64,000 nucleotides of DNA from Mesorhabditis belari (taxonomy: Eukaryota > Nematoda > Chromadorea > Rhabditida > Rhabditidae): the NCBI GenBank assembly GCA_958450365.1, contig CAUEEP010000760.1, positions 941,462 through 1,005,461 on the forward strand, read 5' to 3'. Of this stretch, positions 54,880 through 64,000 are shown piece after piece. Both the position numbers and the translations under genes were made by a program. The notes below the pieces were generated by a model. The model worked only from the letters and a program-made list of their open reading frames with translations, did no database searches and was not told the DNA's origin. Position 1 is the stretch's first letter; each line of letters starts with the position of its first letter.

Positions 54880-55010
54880 ACTTCAGCTACAGTAAACCCT
54901 AGGCAAGTTACAGTAGAAGCTAATTACAGTACAAGCTAATTACAGTACAAGCTAGTTAAAGTACAAGCTAGTTACAGTACAAGCTAGTTACAGTACAAGC
55001 TAGCTACAGC
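54880..55010. repeat. 17-bp repeat (AGTTACAGTACAAGCTA)
   Basis: About seven units. The same TTACAGTA core recurs at 55600-55680 and 63435-63490. Confidence 0.9.
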
Positions 55011-55011
55011 A

Positions 55012-55695
55012 ATGCCAATAGCTCCAGTAGCTCAAAGTTTAAGTGAACAGCCACAGTAAGCCTTAGATAAGTTACAAAAGCATCATTTGCACTATTTATA
55101 AAGTACTACTACAATTAATTTGCACTCAAGTGCCATAGATCTTAAAGACTCCATAAAAATGGCTTTCACATTGGATTTCAGCTTCGACGAACATTTATCC
55201 GACATGATGATCGCTTTTTGGAACAAGTCATCGAAATGAGAACAGCAACACATCCAAAAGTAAAGATATTCAATCAATGAAAAATAAGAGGGTTCAGATT
55301 GGCTACTTGGAGCACACACGGGTCGTCTACACAAAACAAGATTCTTGAGCAAATCAAATAAATATTATTGATTAAACTCAAAAATCAAATGCGAGTAATA
55401 CTTTAATGGGTTTGTTCATTGATCGTCCAAGAGCTTTCTTTCTGCCCGAGAATCTTTGCAATATTTGTTGATTTGATCGACTTGACGCTTGATCTGAAAA
55501 TCCCCTGCTATAGAATCGTTAAAGTGCGGATTGTCGAATACAGTAGCTCATATTTCATCCTTGAATCAGTTACAGTATACCTGCACCGAGTACCGTATGT
55601 CCTAAATCAGTTACAGTATACCAGTTACAGTATACCAGTTACAGTATACCAGTTACAGTATATCAGCCACAGTAACCCAAGCAAGCAAGTTAACA
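55012..55695. repeat. Long direct duplication, copy 1 (copy 2 at 62846-63500)
   Basis: CCAATAGCTCCAGTAGCTCA to the (CAGTTACAGTATAC) run is nearly identical to copy 2 over about 650 bp, same orientation. It contains a 26-codon plus ORF (55159-55239, MAFTLDFSFDEHLSDMMIAF start) and a minus ORF of about 86 codons, both preserved in copy 2. No splice or family support for either. Confidence 0.9.
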
Positions 55696-55721
55696 TCCCC
55701 TTTTCGCCTTTGCCGTTGGCA

Positions 55722-55948
55722 ACTATTTATCTTGCATTATCTTGCTGTTGTTTGCGTGTGCCTGCTCCTTTTATAGTTTTTCAACGGCCGCAAACTGTAA
55801 AAAGTACCCCTCAGTACCACAGTACGTTGATGCCCAGTTTATTCCATTTGAGAAACCCGTTGACATTTGCTATCGTTACCAATTGTATCGTTCAACGGGT
55901 TCAACATCAACGCGGCCGGCATGGGAATTCTCCAATCCCCACCCGTGA
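55722..55948 (+). pseudogene. Secreted-protein fragment, start codon not visible
   Basis: The reading frame gives a signal-peptide-like core (LSCIILLLFACACS) followed by ANCKKYPSVPQYVDAQF and KPVDICYRYQLYRST, ending at a TGA at 55948. No ATG precedes the hydrophobic core: the frame runs back into repeat DNA whose edge (GCCGTTGGCAAC) is at about 55721. Alternatively the CCTTTTATAG at about 55775 is an acceptor and the exon starts there in phase 2. The family is not recognised. It may be the remains of a gene whose 5' end was replaced by a repeat, or an internal exon of an unresolved gene. Confidence 0.4.
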
Positions 55949-56104
55949 TCTTTTGGCCCGGCTTCGATGAGAAGCACGCGGTTTGAGGGATCCTCCGTCA
56001 ACCTACGCAAAAAAAGATTTTATTGCATACCCTGAATGCCTAGAAAACCCTAGTTGGGTCAACGCATAATGCACCACATAAGACAAAAGTTTCAACTAAC
56101 CTAT

Positions 56105-56264
56105 TTGCCGGACGCACCCCGCCGGCCCACCCCCCAAGGGGGAATTTTTGGGGTTTTTTTCGCGGCTTTCGGGCCCCAGGGGGCCGGGTTTGGGCTCGTT
56201 TTTCCTCCCCTTCGCCGGGGGGGGTTGGGGGAAACTTCTTTTATTTTTAAAGGGGAAAAAAAAA

Positions 56265-56295
<31 letters not shown>

Positions 56296-56340
56296 GAAAG
56301 GGAAAGAAAAAAAAAAAAAAAAGGGAAAAAAAAGGACAAT
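56105..56340. other. Homopolymer-rich, probably corrupted sequence
   Basis: C/G runs (GCCCACCCCCCAAGGGGGAA, GCCCCAGGGGGCCGGG) followed by about 110 bases of A with occasional G. The composition jumps at both edges. Any exons of the flanking gene fragments that lay here are lost. Confidence 0.7.
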
Positions 56341-56581
56341 GTTTAAAATAAAATCACAGGCAAATAAAAATGTTTTTTTTTATACAAAATGATTCTTTAT
56401 CGGAATAGCTTTTGGAATGAGATTTTGTTTAGAAACTGAAGACTATTTAGCCAATCGTCGCCGCTCTCCGTCAATTATTCTCCGGTTTTCTGGAGTTTAG
56501 TCTCTACCGAAGACACCACGCGGATACAGGGTTTTATTTAATTGAAGGATTTTTACAAAATTTCATTTTAGTTTAATCCAG

Positions 56582-56847
56582 GTCGTTCACCCCGTCCTCC
56601 ATACTTTGGTGCTGAGGAAGACGACGAAGAACCAATTTTTTTGGTCCATAGTTTGGTTAGTGATCAAGGTAAACTAAAATCTTCAACTCAACAAGCAAGC
56701 CGTACTCGAGATTGGGAGAGGCAAGATAAAGTCTTGTTACTTACTTCCGATACCACTTTGTCCTTTTTAGATCAACGTGGACGTCGTGATAAAAGAAGCA
56801 ACTATGGAAGCAAGCGCGACTACCAGAAGAACCGCCCAAACTACTAA
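56582..56847 (+). CDS. C-terminal exons of an Arg-rich, probably nucleic-acid-associated protein (5' part missing)
   Basis: The exon 56582-56668 (SPRPPYFGAEEDDEEPIFLV) joins in phase to 56771-56847 (DQRGRRDKRSNYGSKRDYQK, stop at 56845-56847) through a GTAAAC...TTTTTAG intron of 102 bp. The intron itself has no stop in frame, so retention would add 34 residues. The acidic patch followed by a basic RG/RD/Tyr-rich tail is typical of RNA-binding-protein termini, but the family is not recognised. Upstream exons would fall in the homopolymer-damaged stretch at 56.1-56.34 kb and could not be resolved. Confidence 0.45.
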
Positions 56848-57082
56848 ACGTGTTATACAGTCTTTTTCCTTCATTCAAGTGTTATTGTTATTTTAAATCA
56901 AGTTTCAATTTTCAAATCAATTATTTATTTTTCGAGAGTTGTGCTGAAATTTATTCGAAATGAAGTGAAGGCGACGGCATTCATGTTGGCCCCCCTAAAA
57001 AAAGCATTTGAAAATACAGTTCGAATTTTAGGTTATCAAAATTCAAAAAATAACTCACGAATTATTGAACCCCAGTTTCCGG

Positions 57083-58435
57083 TTAAACGATCACTGTCAG
57101 CGTAAGGAGAGCCTGATTAACCGCCAACGATACAGCTCCGATGTACAAATCGTATTCTCCAGGGGCCACTATAAAAACTGATTTAAAACACTCATTTAAA
57201 TTTCGATCATTCTGATCTTTAAAGTTAAATTAGTTCTTTTAAAACCTTACGATTTTGTCCGGGGAAATAAAGACGGACGTTATCGCCCGGGGCCAAGGCA
57301 AAGTCCAATTATACCTCGGTCGTGCCCGAATATAGCTTGTTTCCCTTGTAGACATCTCGAACGAGTGTCCCCCACACATTCTCAATCGGGTTCAAGTCTT
57401 CTGGTTCTTTTGAGCGTCGATACGGGTGGTTTTATGATCCTTTGTAAGTCGTGGAGCTTGCTTCATGAGTTTATATTTGAGTATTGTAGATCGTTTGACA
57501 ACGTTGTGCACAGTTGGCGGGACCGGAGCCCATCTCCTTGCGAACCTCTTCGAGTGAGCCGTCGTGTTGGAAAGACGCTCGTAATTGCGCGTTCGCTTGA
57601 TCGGTCAACTCTTTCTTCCGGCCCCATGTTTCTTTCTGCTTAGAAGTCACTTTGGTCTTGAGATACGTGCGAATACACTTCTCAGAACGTCCGATGCGAT
57701 GAGCAATGTCCCTTTTTGGGTGACCAAGCGTGTGGAGCACATCGATACGCGTTTTTTCCACCACATTCCAAGTGGCATATCTGAAAATGTAAAAACATTT
57801 ATAAACATAACTAATAAGCAAAAAAAAATGAGAAAAAACTAATAATTATTGATAGAATAAATCGTCAAATCAAGTGTGTCTATAATTTTTGACAGCTGAT
57901 AGAAACGTTTTTGTACGATAAAGTACTTTGATTGTTTAAAATGACTTGAAATTTTCATGGGTTGTTCTTTAACAAGTTAAAGAAACTAAAAAATACTTTT
58001 CACTGGACTAGCACTTATATCCGGCTCTAAACTAGCAAAAAACAGGGTGCGTCTATAATTTTTTGACAGAGTGTAGAAGTTACGGATCTTAAACAAGTTA
58101 AAGACTTTATAGAAGTTGAAGATCTTTAACTTCTAAAAGGGGTCATTAACAAGCTAAAGGTCTTAAACAAATTTTGTTAGATCATAGTTTAAGTTAGATT
58201 ATAGAAACTTGATTAAATAAGGATAAAGATCAACGGAAAAATAATCACATACGACAAAGTAGCAAATTTGGTCGGAGCTATTGCGAAGCAGATATGACGC
58301 CGAACCATTCGGTCCCACGATATTGAGAACCTAAGATAAAACCGAATTAAATTAAAAATCATGAAATCAACGTACCGGAGTATTGTTATTGATTGCCACG
58401 GGCTCCAGGATTTCCACGGGAAATTGTCCAGCCAT
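57083..58435 (-). CDS. Small beta-rich protein of unknown family, interrupted by a Tc1-like element
   Basis: Exons 58376-58435 (MAGQFPVEILEPVAINNNTP), 58253-58330 (VLNIVGPNGSASYLLRNSS), about 57251-57308 (LDFALAPGDNVRLYFPGQN) and 57083-57168 (APGEYDLYIGAVSLAVNQAL to the stop). The alternating hydrophobic strands and repeated APGD/APGE turns suggest an immunoglobulin- or MSP-like beta sandwich of about 95 residues, without a signal peptide. Exons 1-2 and 3-4 join in phase. The acceptor of exon 3 is not recognisable, because the sequence immediately upstream is the C-terminus of a Tc1-like transposase (about 57310-58085). The gene is either disrupted or uses an acceptor supplied by the transposon. 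I do not recognise the family. Confidence 0.5.
57310..58085 (-). mobile_element. Tc1-like transposon, internally deleted
   Basis: On minus: N-terminal HTH (LGHPKRDIAHRIGRSEKCIR) at 57471-57821, then the C-terminal EDLNPIENVWGTLVRDVYKG at about 57340-57395. The catalytic centre is missing between them. An end-like AAATTATAGACGCACCCTG at about 58028-58066 is matched by a second ATTATAGACACAC at about 57875-57890. It lies within the small beta-protein gene. Confidence 0.75.
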
Positions 58436-59156
58436 TTTCAAAGAAACTTTCAAAGAAAATGAATAAGGGAAGTTTTTCTCCTTTCTCTCGCTTAGAGTTA
58501 GATGCTAATTTAATTTTTCTTAAGTAAATTTATTTTCATTTTGATTCATTCCATGGTTCAATCGGAAACTTTGTCCGAATTTTATGCCGAGTTCCGATAA
58601 GTTTTCTTTCCCTTCGTAAAAGCTATTGTGTTTTTGTAGCGCCTTCATAAAGTACTCTCTTCCCTCGTTCATTCCCTTCTTTTTTATATTATTTGCCCAT
58701 AGTTTGTCGTTTAAAATTTTAATACGGCTTGTTTCGTTTTCTTTTCGGCTTCTTCCACTCCATGATTTTCAATTCATTCACCCATATCGTATAAACGCAA
58801 CTTGACTAATTCCTTTTAACTAAAGCGCAAATCTAAATAGTTGTTTGCGTTTAGGGATATCTTTGATTTTTAATCTAGAAAGCTGTGAGAGATTTTCTTC
58901 CAAAAAAAATTTAACCTTATCTACGTTTGATCGCTTCCAATTTGTTTTTTTATGCATTTCTCGTTAATTTTATGGTTTATTGGAGTCATTTCTAGTATAA
59001 GGAACAATTTATTGGGTTGCTTGATATGATTTTTACAATGAAAAACGTTTACTGCTCTAGATTAACCTAAAAAAGTGGTTTTAGTGAAAAAAAGTGACTT
59101 CAGTAAATCGTATAAATGCCAATTCCAATGACATCTTTTGATTTTTAGATACAAGA
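58436..59156. other. Spacer between divergent genes
   Basis: No exon seen. This A+T-rich stretch separates the beta-protein gene (minus) from the F-box gene (plus) and would hold both promoters. Confidence 0.5.
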
Positions 59157-60158
59157 ATGCTGGTTGCAACGATCGGTGATTTGCCGGTGGAGCTAATTGA
59201 GAAGATCGCACAACATCTCGATGTGAAAGACGTGCTGGAATTGATGATGGTGAACAAGAGGATGATGGCGATTTATGCAAGGGATCAATCGATCGTTTTC
59301 GGAACTCACGTCGCTGGGGTTATGCTAGGAGGGGGCTTATATTCGATCAAGAAGATCGTCGATTCTCCGTACCTTAAATTGAATGAAACTCTTCTTCCTT
59401 TCGCTAAACGGATCGATGCAGCCGACAAATTAGACCTCTGGGGCCACATCGATGGAGTGTTCCTAAACCAGTTGAAATACGTGAATCAACTCGGCTTCTA
59501 CGTTGACACGGAGGAACATTACCTAGAATTCCTCACCAATTTTCGTGGATCGGTCGAAAAGAACGCAAAACTAACCATCAGATTCGGACTCTCACCACCT
59601 GAACTAGAAGAAGCATTGAAAGAGCAACTCGGCAAATTCATCGAAAACCAATTGAATGGATGCGAGGAGGTAAGCCTGAAATGCGATTCATTCCACGATT
59701 TGTCCCACGTCTACCTCGAGGCCATGATGAAAACGCGAATCAAAATGATTTCAATTGAACCAACTCCCCCTCAAACCTTCTCCGTATTTACAGAAATCGC
59801 CCGCTGGATTGTCAATCATGGAATTCCAAGCAAAAATTCTGAAGCTGTGATTCACATTGTAATGCAAACATTCTGCATAAATCCTCCTCAATCTAGTGAT
59901 TTTCTTTCGCATGGACTGCAACGAGTCGATAACGGCGAAGATCACTCGGCACTCGTTTCTCATGCCAACACGCTTATCAAAGCAAACATCGAGGGCCATC
60001 CTTTTTCCGAATTTCCGAGTTATTCTAATTTCCCGAAGTTCTTCACAAGTGGATCGACCTGTTTCCGCCAACAAATCGACCCGACGACAAGTTGTATCTA
60101 CATGTTTGAGCTATTTGTGCGTGCTCAATTTTTGGGCTTCTACACTTCGTCTCTATGA
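59157..60158 (+). CDS. F-box protein
   Basis: A single 333-codon ORF. The start follows a TGATTTTTAG trans-splice-like acceptor by 8 bases. The F-box lies at residues 9-40 (DLPVELIEKIAQHLDVKDVL, then LMMVNKRMMAIY). In the family it recruits Skp1 and makes the protein a substrate adaptor of SCF ubiquitin ligases. The remaining 290 residues, with no cysteine or leucine-repeat pattern, would be the substrate-binding part. They resemble the fast-evolving C-terminal domains of nematode F-box expansions, but I cannot assign FTH or FBA-2. Decayed relatives lie at 61.4-61.7 and 62.7 kb, so this is a local family. No intron is required. The C-terminus ends FLGFYTSSL. Confidence 0.85.
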   Translation: MLVATIGDLPVELIEKIAQHLDVKDVLELMMVNKRMMAIYARDQSIVFGTHVAGVMLGGGLYSIKKIVDSPYLKLNETLLPFAKRIDAADKLDLWGHIDGVFLNQLKYVNQLGFYVDTEEHYLEFLTNFRGSVEKNAKLTIRFGLSPPELEEALKEQLGKFIENQLNGCEEVSLKCDSFHDLSHVYLEAMMKTRIKMISIEPTPPQTFSVFTEIARWIVNHGIPSKNSEAVIHIVMQTFCINPPQSSDFLSHGLQRVDNGEDHSALVSHANTLIKANIEGHPFSEFPSYSNFPKFFTSGSTCFRQQIDPTTSCIYMFELFVRAQFLGFYTSSL

Positions 60159-60589
60159 AGGGATCTGTAAACCAACGAACGAAACCAACCAAATCTATCA
60201 ATCAGATGCTCGCTCCCCACGCAAAAGTCCTAAATTTAGTCGGGTAGTTCGACCTCCTCCCTTTGCTAGGCATTTTATTTTATCTTGTTTCCTTATAACA
60301 TTATCATTACTTAAATTTTATTCCGTGTAAGCTTTTTCAATGATCCATTGCCCTCGATAAGTATCGCTACCCCACTATTTCATTTGAACGTTTCCTTGTT
60401 ACGAGTTCTTTTTTCATTTTCAATACATTTTCTGCTTTCTGCCGCTCTTCTATTTTAGATATGGTGATTTTTGACTGTCCGGACGACGTAATCAATGTGA
60501 AAAGTTTTCCGCCTCTCCTAGGCTCTGGCCACCTCTGAATTAGCTTCAAAATTGGTTCAACCTGTTTTACTCCGAAGGAAAAGGATCAA

Positions 60590-60960
60590 GTCTGTTTGCA
60601 TTTTGATTTTGATTATGGCAAAGTGGCGGTGTGTATACTAGACTCTTTAAATTATTCCAGCTTGATTTATGAGGATAGACTTGCTCTTTTTGAATTCAAA
60701 ACTTTACAACATCGCCGCTTTGTCATTGATCTAGTCGAAACTTTCAAAATCTCAAACAGATTAGCCCTTTGTTTGTTGACTTTTTCAAAAATTGAACCCA
60801 AGGTCAGAGTCCAGAAGTGGTTCATTCCTTTTGCAGATTCCTTTTGCGTCCAATACTTCTTTATCAAACTCATTTCGCGTTAGAGCCGCTAGATTGTGGA
60901 ACATCTTACAAAATTTCTACTGAGAAACTCGGTCACTTTCCATTTTGAAGAAACGAATCG
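60590..60960 (+). mobile_element. Non-LTR (LINE) reverse-transcriptase C-terminal remnant
   Basis: Translation gives SSLIYEDRLALFEFKTLQHR, then RFVIDLVETFKISN, the typical end of a LINE reverse transcriptase (Y..RL..L.L.SL..RR...DLI.TYKI). After a frame shift it reads FRVRAARLWNILQNFY, matching the conserved R..RLWN.LP motif that follows in such elements. No other part of a LINE is visible nearby. Confidence 0.6.
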
Positions 60961-61422
60961 ATCTAACGGCTCTCTCTCGTAGGTGATCTGATTGTTTTCA
61001 GATTCGCTATATCTTATATTTTCGCTCTATCTTGTATCTTCGTATCTTTTTCTTGTCTCTACGTTTCTCTATGATTTATCGGATTTCACTTTATCATCTG
61101 AAAAAGTATGATTATTATTATTGTTTCTTAGGAGTGGATACGCTTTTGACGTACACGTTTAATTGACTCTTAATTGCCGTTCACGCTTTTTGCTCAATTT
61201 TCGTAACTTTCTAACTTTGTAACTTGTAGTTAATTTACAAAATTTTAGGCGAAATGTGCCTTCTCACATCATTAAATTTTGTTTCACAATTGAACTATTC
61301 ATTCCTTTTGCTAATCAATGGTTTAAATGATACAAAAATTAAGCAAGTCACAAACTTTCTCAGTGTTCAATCGTTGATTTTAATAGGCAATCAATCAGAT
61401 CAGAAAACAGACTATACCAGTG

Positions 61423-61690
61423 ATGATTAATGTGAAGCCAAATCAAGTGGTCAAAGATCTAATCGAGAATTTCATCGTGGTGGGGCTCAAGGACTGAAGG
61501 CAAATTAAAATTTCGATTTACTATTTTTCCAAAGACCTACTTCGCTCTTACAAGGCTTTGTTGAAGGCTCAAATCAAAAACGTTGATGTGTATATGAATT
61601 ATTATGACTAGATTGATTCGATTGCTCAACTGATTATCACGAGTGGAATCTCGAGCAATAAGCCCAAGGCCGTTAACTGTGTCCGTGTCG
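61423..61690 (+). pseudogene. Decayed F-box-gene paralogue fragment
   Basis: Translation in shifting frames gives VVKDLIENFIVVGLKD, then LLKAQIKNVDVY, then IAQLIITSGISSNKPKAVNC. These match, in order, the F-box gene's KFIENQLNG, EAMMKTRIKMISIE and IARWIVNHGIPSKNSEAVI regions. In-frame stops and frame changes show it is dead. Confidence 0.6.
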
Positions 61691-61922
61691 TTAATTTTTC
61701 GTTAATTTTTACCTTTGACTTTGACGAGTTGTGTGAAGAAGTTTCGAGTTTCTGTTATGTTCGTTGTTATAGAAGGCTAAATTTTGTTTCACAATTGAAC
61801 TATTCATTCCTTTTGCTAATCAATGGTTTAAATGATACAAAAATTAAGCAAGTCACAAACTTTCTCAATGTTCAATCTCAGGATCTTTTTTGAATGTTTG
61901 TTCATCTAAATTTCACCATCGG

Positions 61923-61985
61923 GGTTTTTTTTTTTTTTGGAGTGTAAGGAATCAAAAACCCTTTTTTTTTATCGGCCGCAAAAGA

Positions 61986-62020
<35 letters not shown>

Positions 62021-62047
62021 GAAGGGGGGGGGGGGGGGGGGGGGAAA

Positions 62048-62095
<48 letters not shown>

Positions 62096-62308
62096 GATAT
62101 TCTTTTTTTGAAAAAGTTTGGGGGGGGTTTTTTTTTTTTTGGGGGAGAAGAAAAAAAAAAATTTTTTTTTTTTTTCCAAAAAAAAAAAAAAAAAAAAAAG
62201 AACGGAAAGAAAAAAAAAAAGAATATATAAAAAAATATAATAAGGGGGGAAAATAAAAAAAAAAGGAAGGGGGGAGGGGGGGGGGAGGGGGGGGAAATAA
62301 ATAAAATA

Positions 62309-62362
<54 letters not shown>

Positions 62363-62690
62363 TAATTTTTTTATTTTTTGGGAAGGGGGATTGGGATTTT
62401 TTTTTTTTTTTTTTTTAATTTTTTTGGGGATTGGTTAATTATATAAAAAAAATAAAAAAGAGAGGGGGGGGGGGGGAAGGAAATGGGGGGGAAATGGGGG
62501 AAGGAAAAAAGGAAAAAGGAAAAAAAAAAAAAATTATTGGGTTTGGGGGGGGGGGGAGGGGGGGAAAGAAAAAAAAATAAATAAAATATTTAATAAAAAA
62601 ATTTTTTTTTTTTTTAAATATATTATTATGGGAGAGAAAAAAGAAGAGGAGGGGTAGGAAAAAAAAATGGGAAAAAAAATATTAGATGGT
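61923..62690. other. Homopolymer stretch, probable assembly artefact
   Basis: Almost entirely runs of T, G or A (for example 18 G at about 62026-62043 and about 48 T at about 62313-62360), with virtually no C. The sequence resumes mid-way through an F-box-like fragment. Real genomic sequence of this kind is implausible. The true length and content are unknown. Confidence 0.75.
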
Positions 62691-62697
62691 AAAAAAA

Positions 62698-62800
62698 GTC
62701 ATCACGAGTGGGATCCCGAGCAAGAACCCTAGGGCTATTATCTGTATCTGTGTCCACGTATTTACATTTGACTCTCTCAGGATGGATCTCTGACAATATC
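62698..62800 (+). pseudogene. Second F-box-like fragment after homopolymer stretch
   Basis: Starts abruptly after the homopolymer run with ATCACGAGTGGGATCCCGAG, nearly identical to the sequence at about 61636, and reads ITSGIPSKNPRAIICICV. It is the continuation of a copy of the 61.4-kb F-box remnant whose left part is lost in, or replaced by, the homopolymer run. Confidence 0.55.
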
Positions 62801-62845
62801 CAGGAATACGACGAATCGATTTAAATCTTCTCAATCAGCAACCCC

Positions 62846-63500
62846 AATAGCTCCAGTAGCTCAAAGTATATGAGTGAACAGCCACAGTAAGCCTTAGATT
62901 AGTTACAAAAGCATCATTTGCACTATTCATAAAGTATTATACTATTCATTTGCACTCAAGTGCCATAGATCTTAAAGACTCCATAAAAATGGCTTTCACA
63001 CTGGATTTCAGCTTCGACGAACATTTATCCGACATGATGATCGCTTTTTGGAACAAGTCATCGAAATGAGAACAGCAACACATCCAAAAGTAAAGATTAT
63101 CAATCAATGAAAAATAAGAGAGTTCAGATTGGCTACTTGGAGCACACACGGGTCGTCTACACAAAACAAGATTCTTGAGCAAATCAAATAAATATTATTG
63201 ATGAAACTCAAAAATCAAATGCGAGTAATACTTTAATGGGTTTGTTCATTCATCGTCCAAGAGCTTTCTTTCTGCCCGAGAATCTTTGCAATATTTTTTG
63301 ATTTGATCGACTTGACGCTTGATCTGAAAATTCCCTGCTATAGAATCGTTAAAGTGCGGATTGTCGAATACAGTAGCTCATCTTTCATCCTTGAATCAGT
63401 TACAGTATACCTGCACCGAGTACCGTATGTCCTAAATCAGTTACGGTATACCAGTTACAGTATACCCGTTACAGTATAACAGCTACAGTAACCCAAGCAA
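62846..63500. repeat. Long direct duplication, copy 2
   Basis: See copy 1 at 55012. The 26-codon plus ORF is at 62989-63069. Differences are scattered single bases and small indels. Confidence 0.9.
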
Positions 63501-63745
63501 GCATGTCAACTCGGCCCCTTTTTCGGCCGTTTGTCGTTGGCAATCTACTGCAATTTTGCACTTATCCTAGCTTTGTTTGTTTGAAAAACGTTGAATTTGC
63601 CTTCATTCGACTTGGAATCAAATTTTCTATTGAATGAAACTAAAATCAACGTTTTTCAAACAAACCTGGCTAAGATACTAGCAAAATTCGTAGATTGCCA
63701 ACGGCAAACGGACCGGAAAAGGGGCGGAGTTAACATGCTTGCTTG
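63498..63745. mobile_element. Foldback MITE (CTCGGCCCCTTTTTCGGCCG termini)
   Basis: Left TTGTCGTTGGCAATCTAC, right GTAGATTGCCAACGGCAAAC. Inner AACGTTGAATTTGCCTTCAT and inverted GTTTTTCAAACAAA arms. It sits directly after duplication copy 2, and the equivalent place after copy 1 has only its left 30 bp. Confidence 0.8.
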
Positions 63746-64000
63746 GGTTACTGTAGCTGGCTAAATTCTAGTGATCCCAAATCTATATTTGACAAAGAAT
63801 AGCTACAATACCCTTCTACTTCAGCTACAGTAACCTTGAGCCCAAGTTTCAGTCGAGCATCAAATATCTACCTCATTCCAGTCATCTTTTGATAAACCAG
63901 TTGGCCCAACAAATTTTGCCTCCTTTGCTGCTTCTTCGCATATCTAAAATCCTGGTTTATTGATGAAACTTTTGTTTAAATTTTTGGCCAAAAACATTCA

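Noticed and set aside
56054..56392. Lys-rich ORFs
   Set aside because: They read through a poly-A/G artefact-like stretch.

Overview
The window is nuclear DNA of a free-living-type or parasitic chromadorean nematode. The genus cannot be named from sequence alone. The evidence is A+T-rich DNA, multi-exon genes with 40-100 bp introns ending in TTTCAG or TTTAG, trans-splice-like acceptors just before several start codons, and nematode-style mariner, Tc1 and pogo/Tigger remnants. No gene is bacterial. I rebuilt exons by hand from splice sites and checked reading-frame phase at every junction. Gene models with every junction in phase are given high confidence.

Layout. Positions 1-5.7 kb (minus) hold a secreted Gln-rich protein with a C-terminal von Willebrand A (vWA) domain that runs off the left edge. 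Positions 5.7-10.3 kb hold only repeats. Positions 10.3-24.2 kb (minus) hold a 17-exon, 465-residue integrin-beta-like gene. It has a PSI domain, both halves of the hybrid domain and four I-EGF modules, but no betaI (ligand-binding) domain, no beta-tail, no transmembrane/NPxY tail, and a GPI-signal-like C-terminus. Its introns are inflated by minisatellites and MITEs. Positions 24.2-40.4 kb are essentially gene-free: tRNA-derived SINEs, mariner and Tigger derivatives, and very large inverted repeats.

Positions 41-45.7 kb (plus) hold a complete arylacetamide-deacetylase/HSL-type alpha/beta hydrolase. After a mariner relic (46.3-47.5 kb) comes a compact cluster: a two-LDLa single-pass membrane protein (48.1-50.0 kb, minus), a 71-residue cysteine-rich secreted peptide (50.6-51.1 kb, plus) and a secreted nitrobindin/THAP4-like beta-barrel protein (51.5-54.7 kb and beyond, plus; 3' end not found). 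Positions 54.7-58.4 kb contain gene fragments, a homopolymer-damaged stretch, and a small beta-rich protein gene carrying a Tc1-like insertion at its third exon. Positions 59-63.8 kb carry an intact F-box gene, decayed F-box-like copies, a LINE reverse-transcriptase tail, a duplicated block of about 650 bp (also at 55.0-55.7 kb), and about 770 bp of homopolymer sequence that looks like an assembly artefact.

How the genes work together. Most recognisable genes encode secreted or membrane proteins of the extracellular and lipid/heme world. There is no operon evidence. The most noteworthy item is the headless integrin-beta-like gene next to a separate secreted vWA protein on the same strand. A functional link between them is only an inference.
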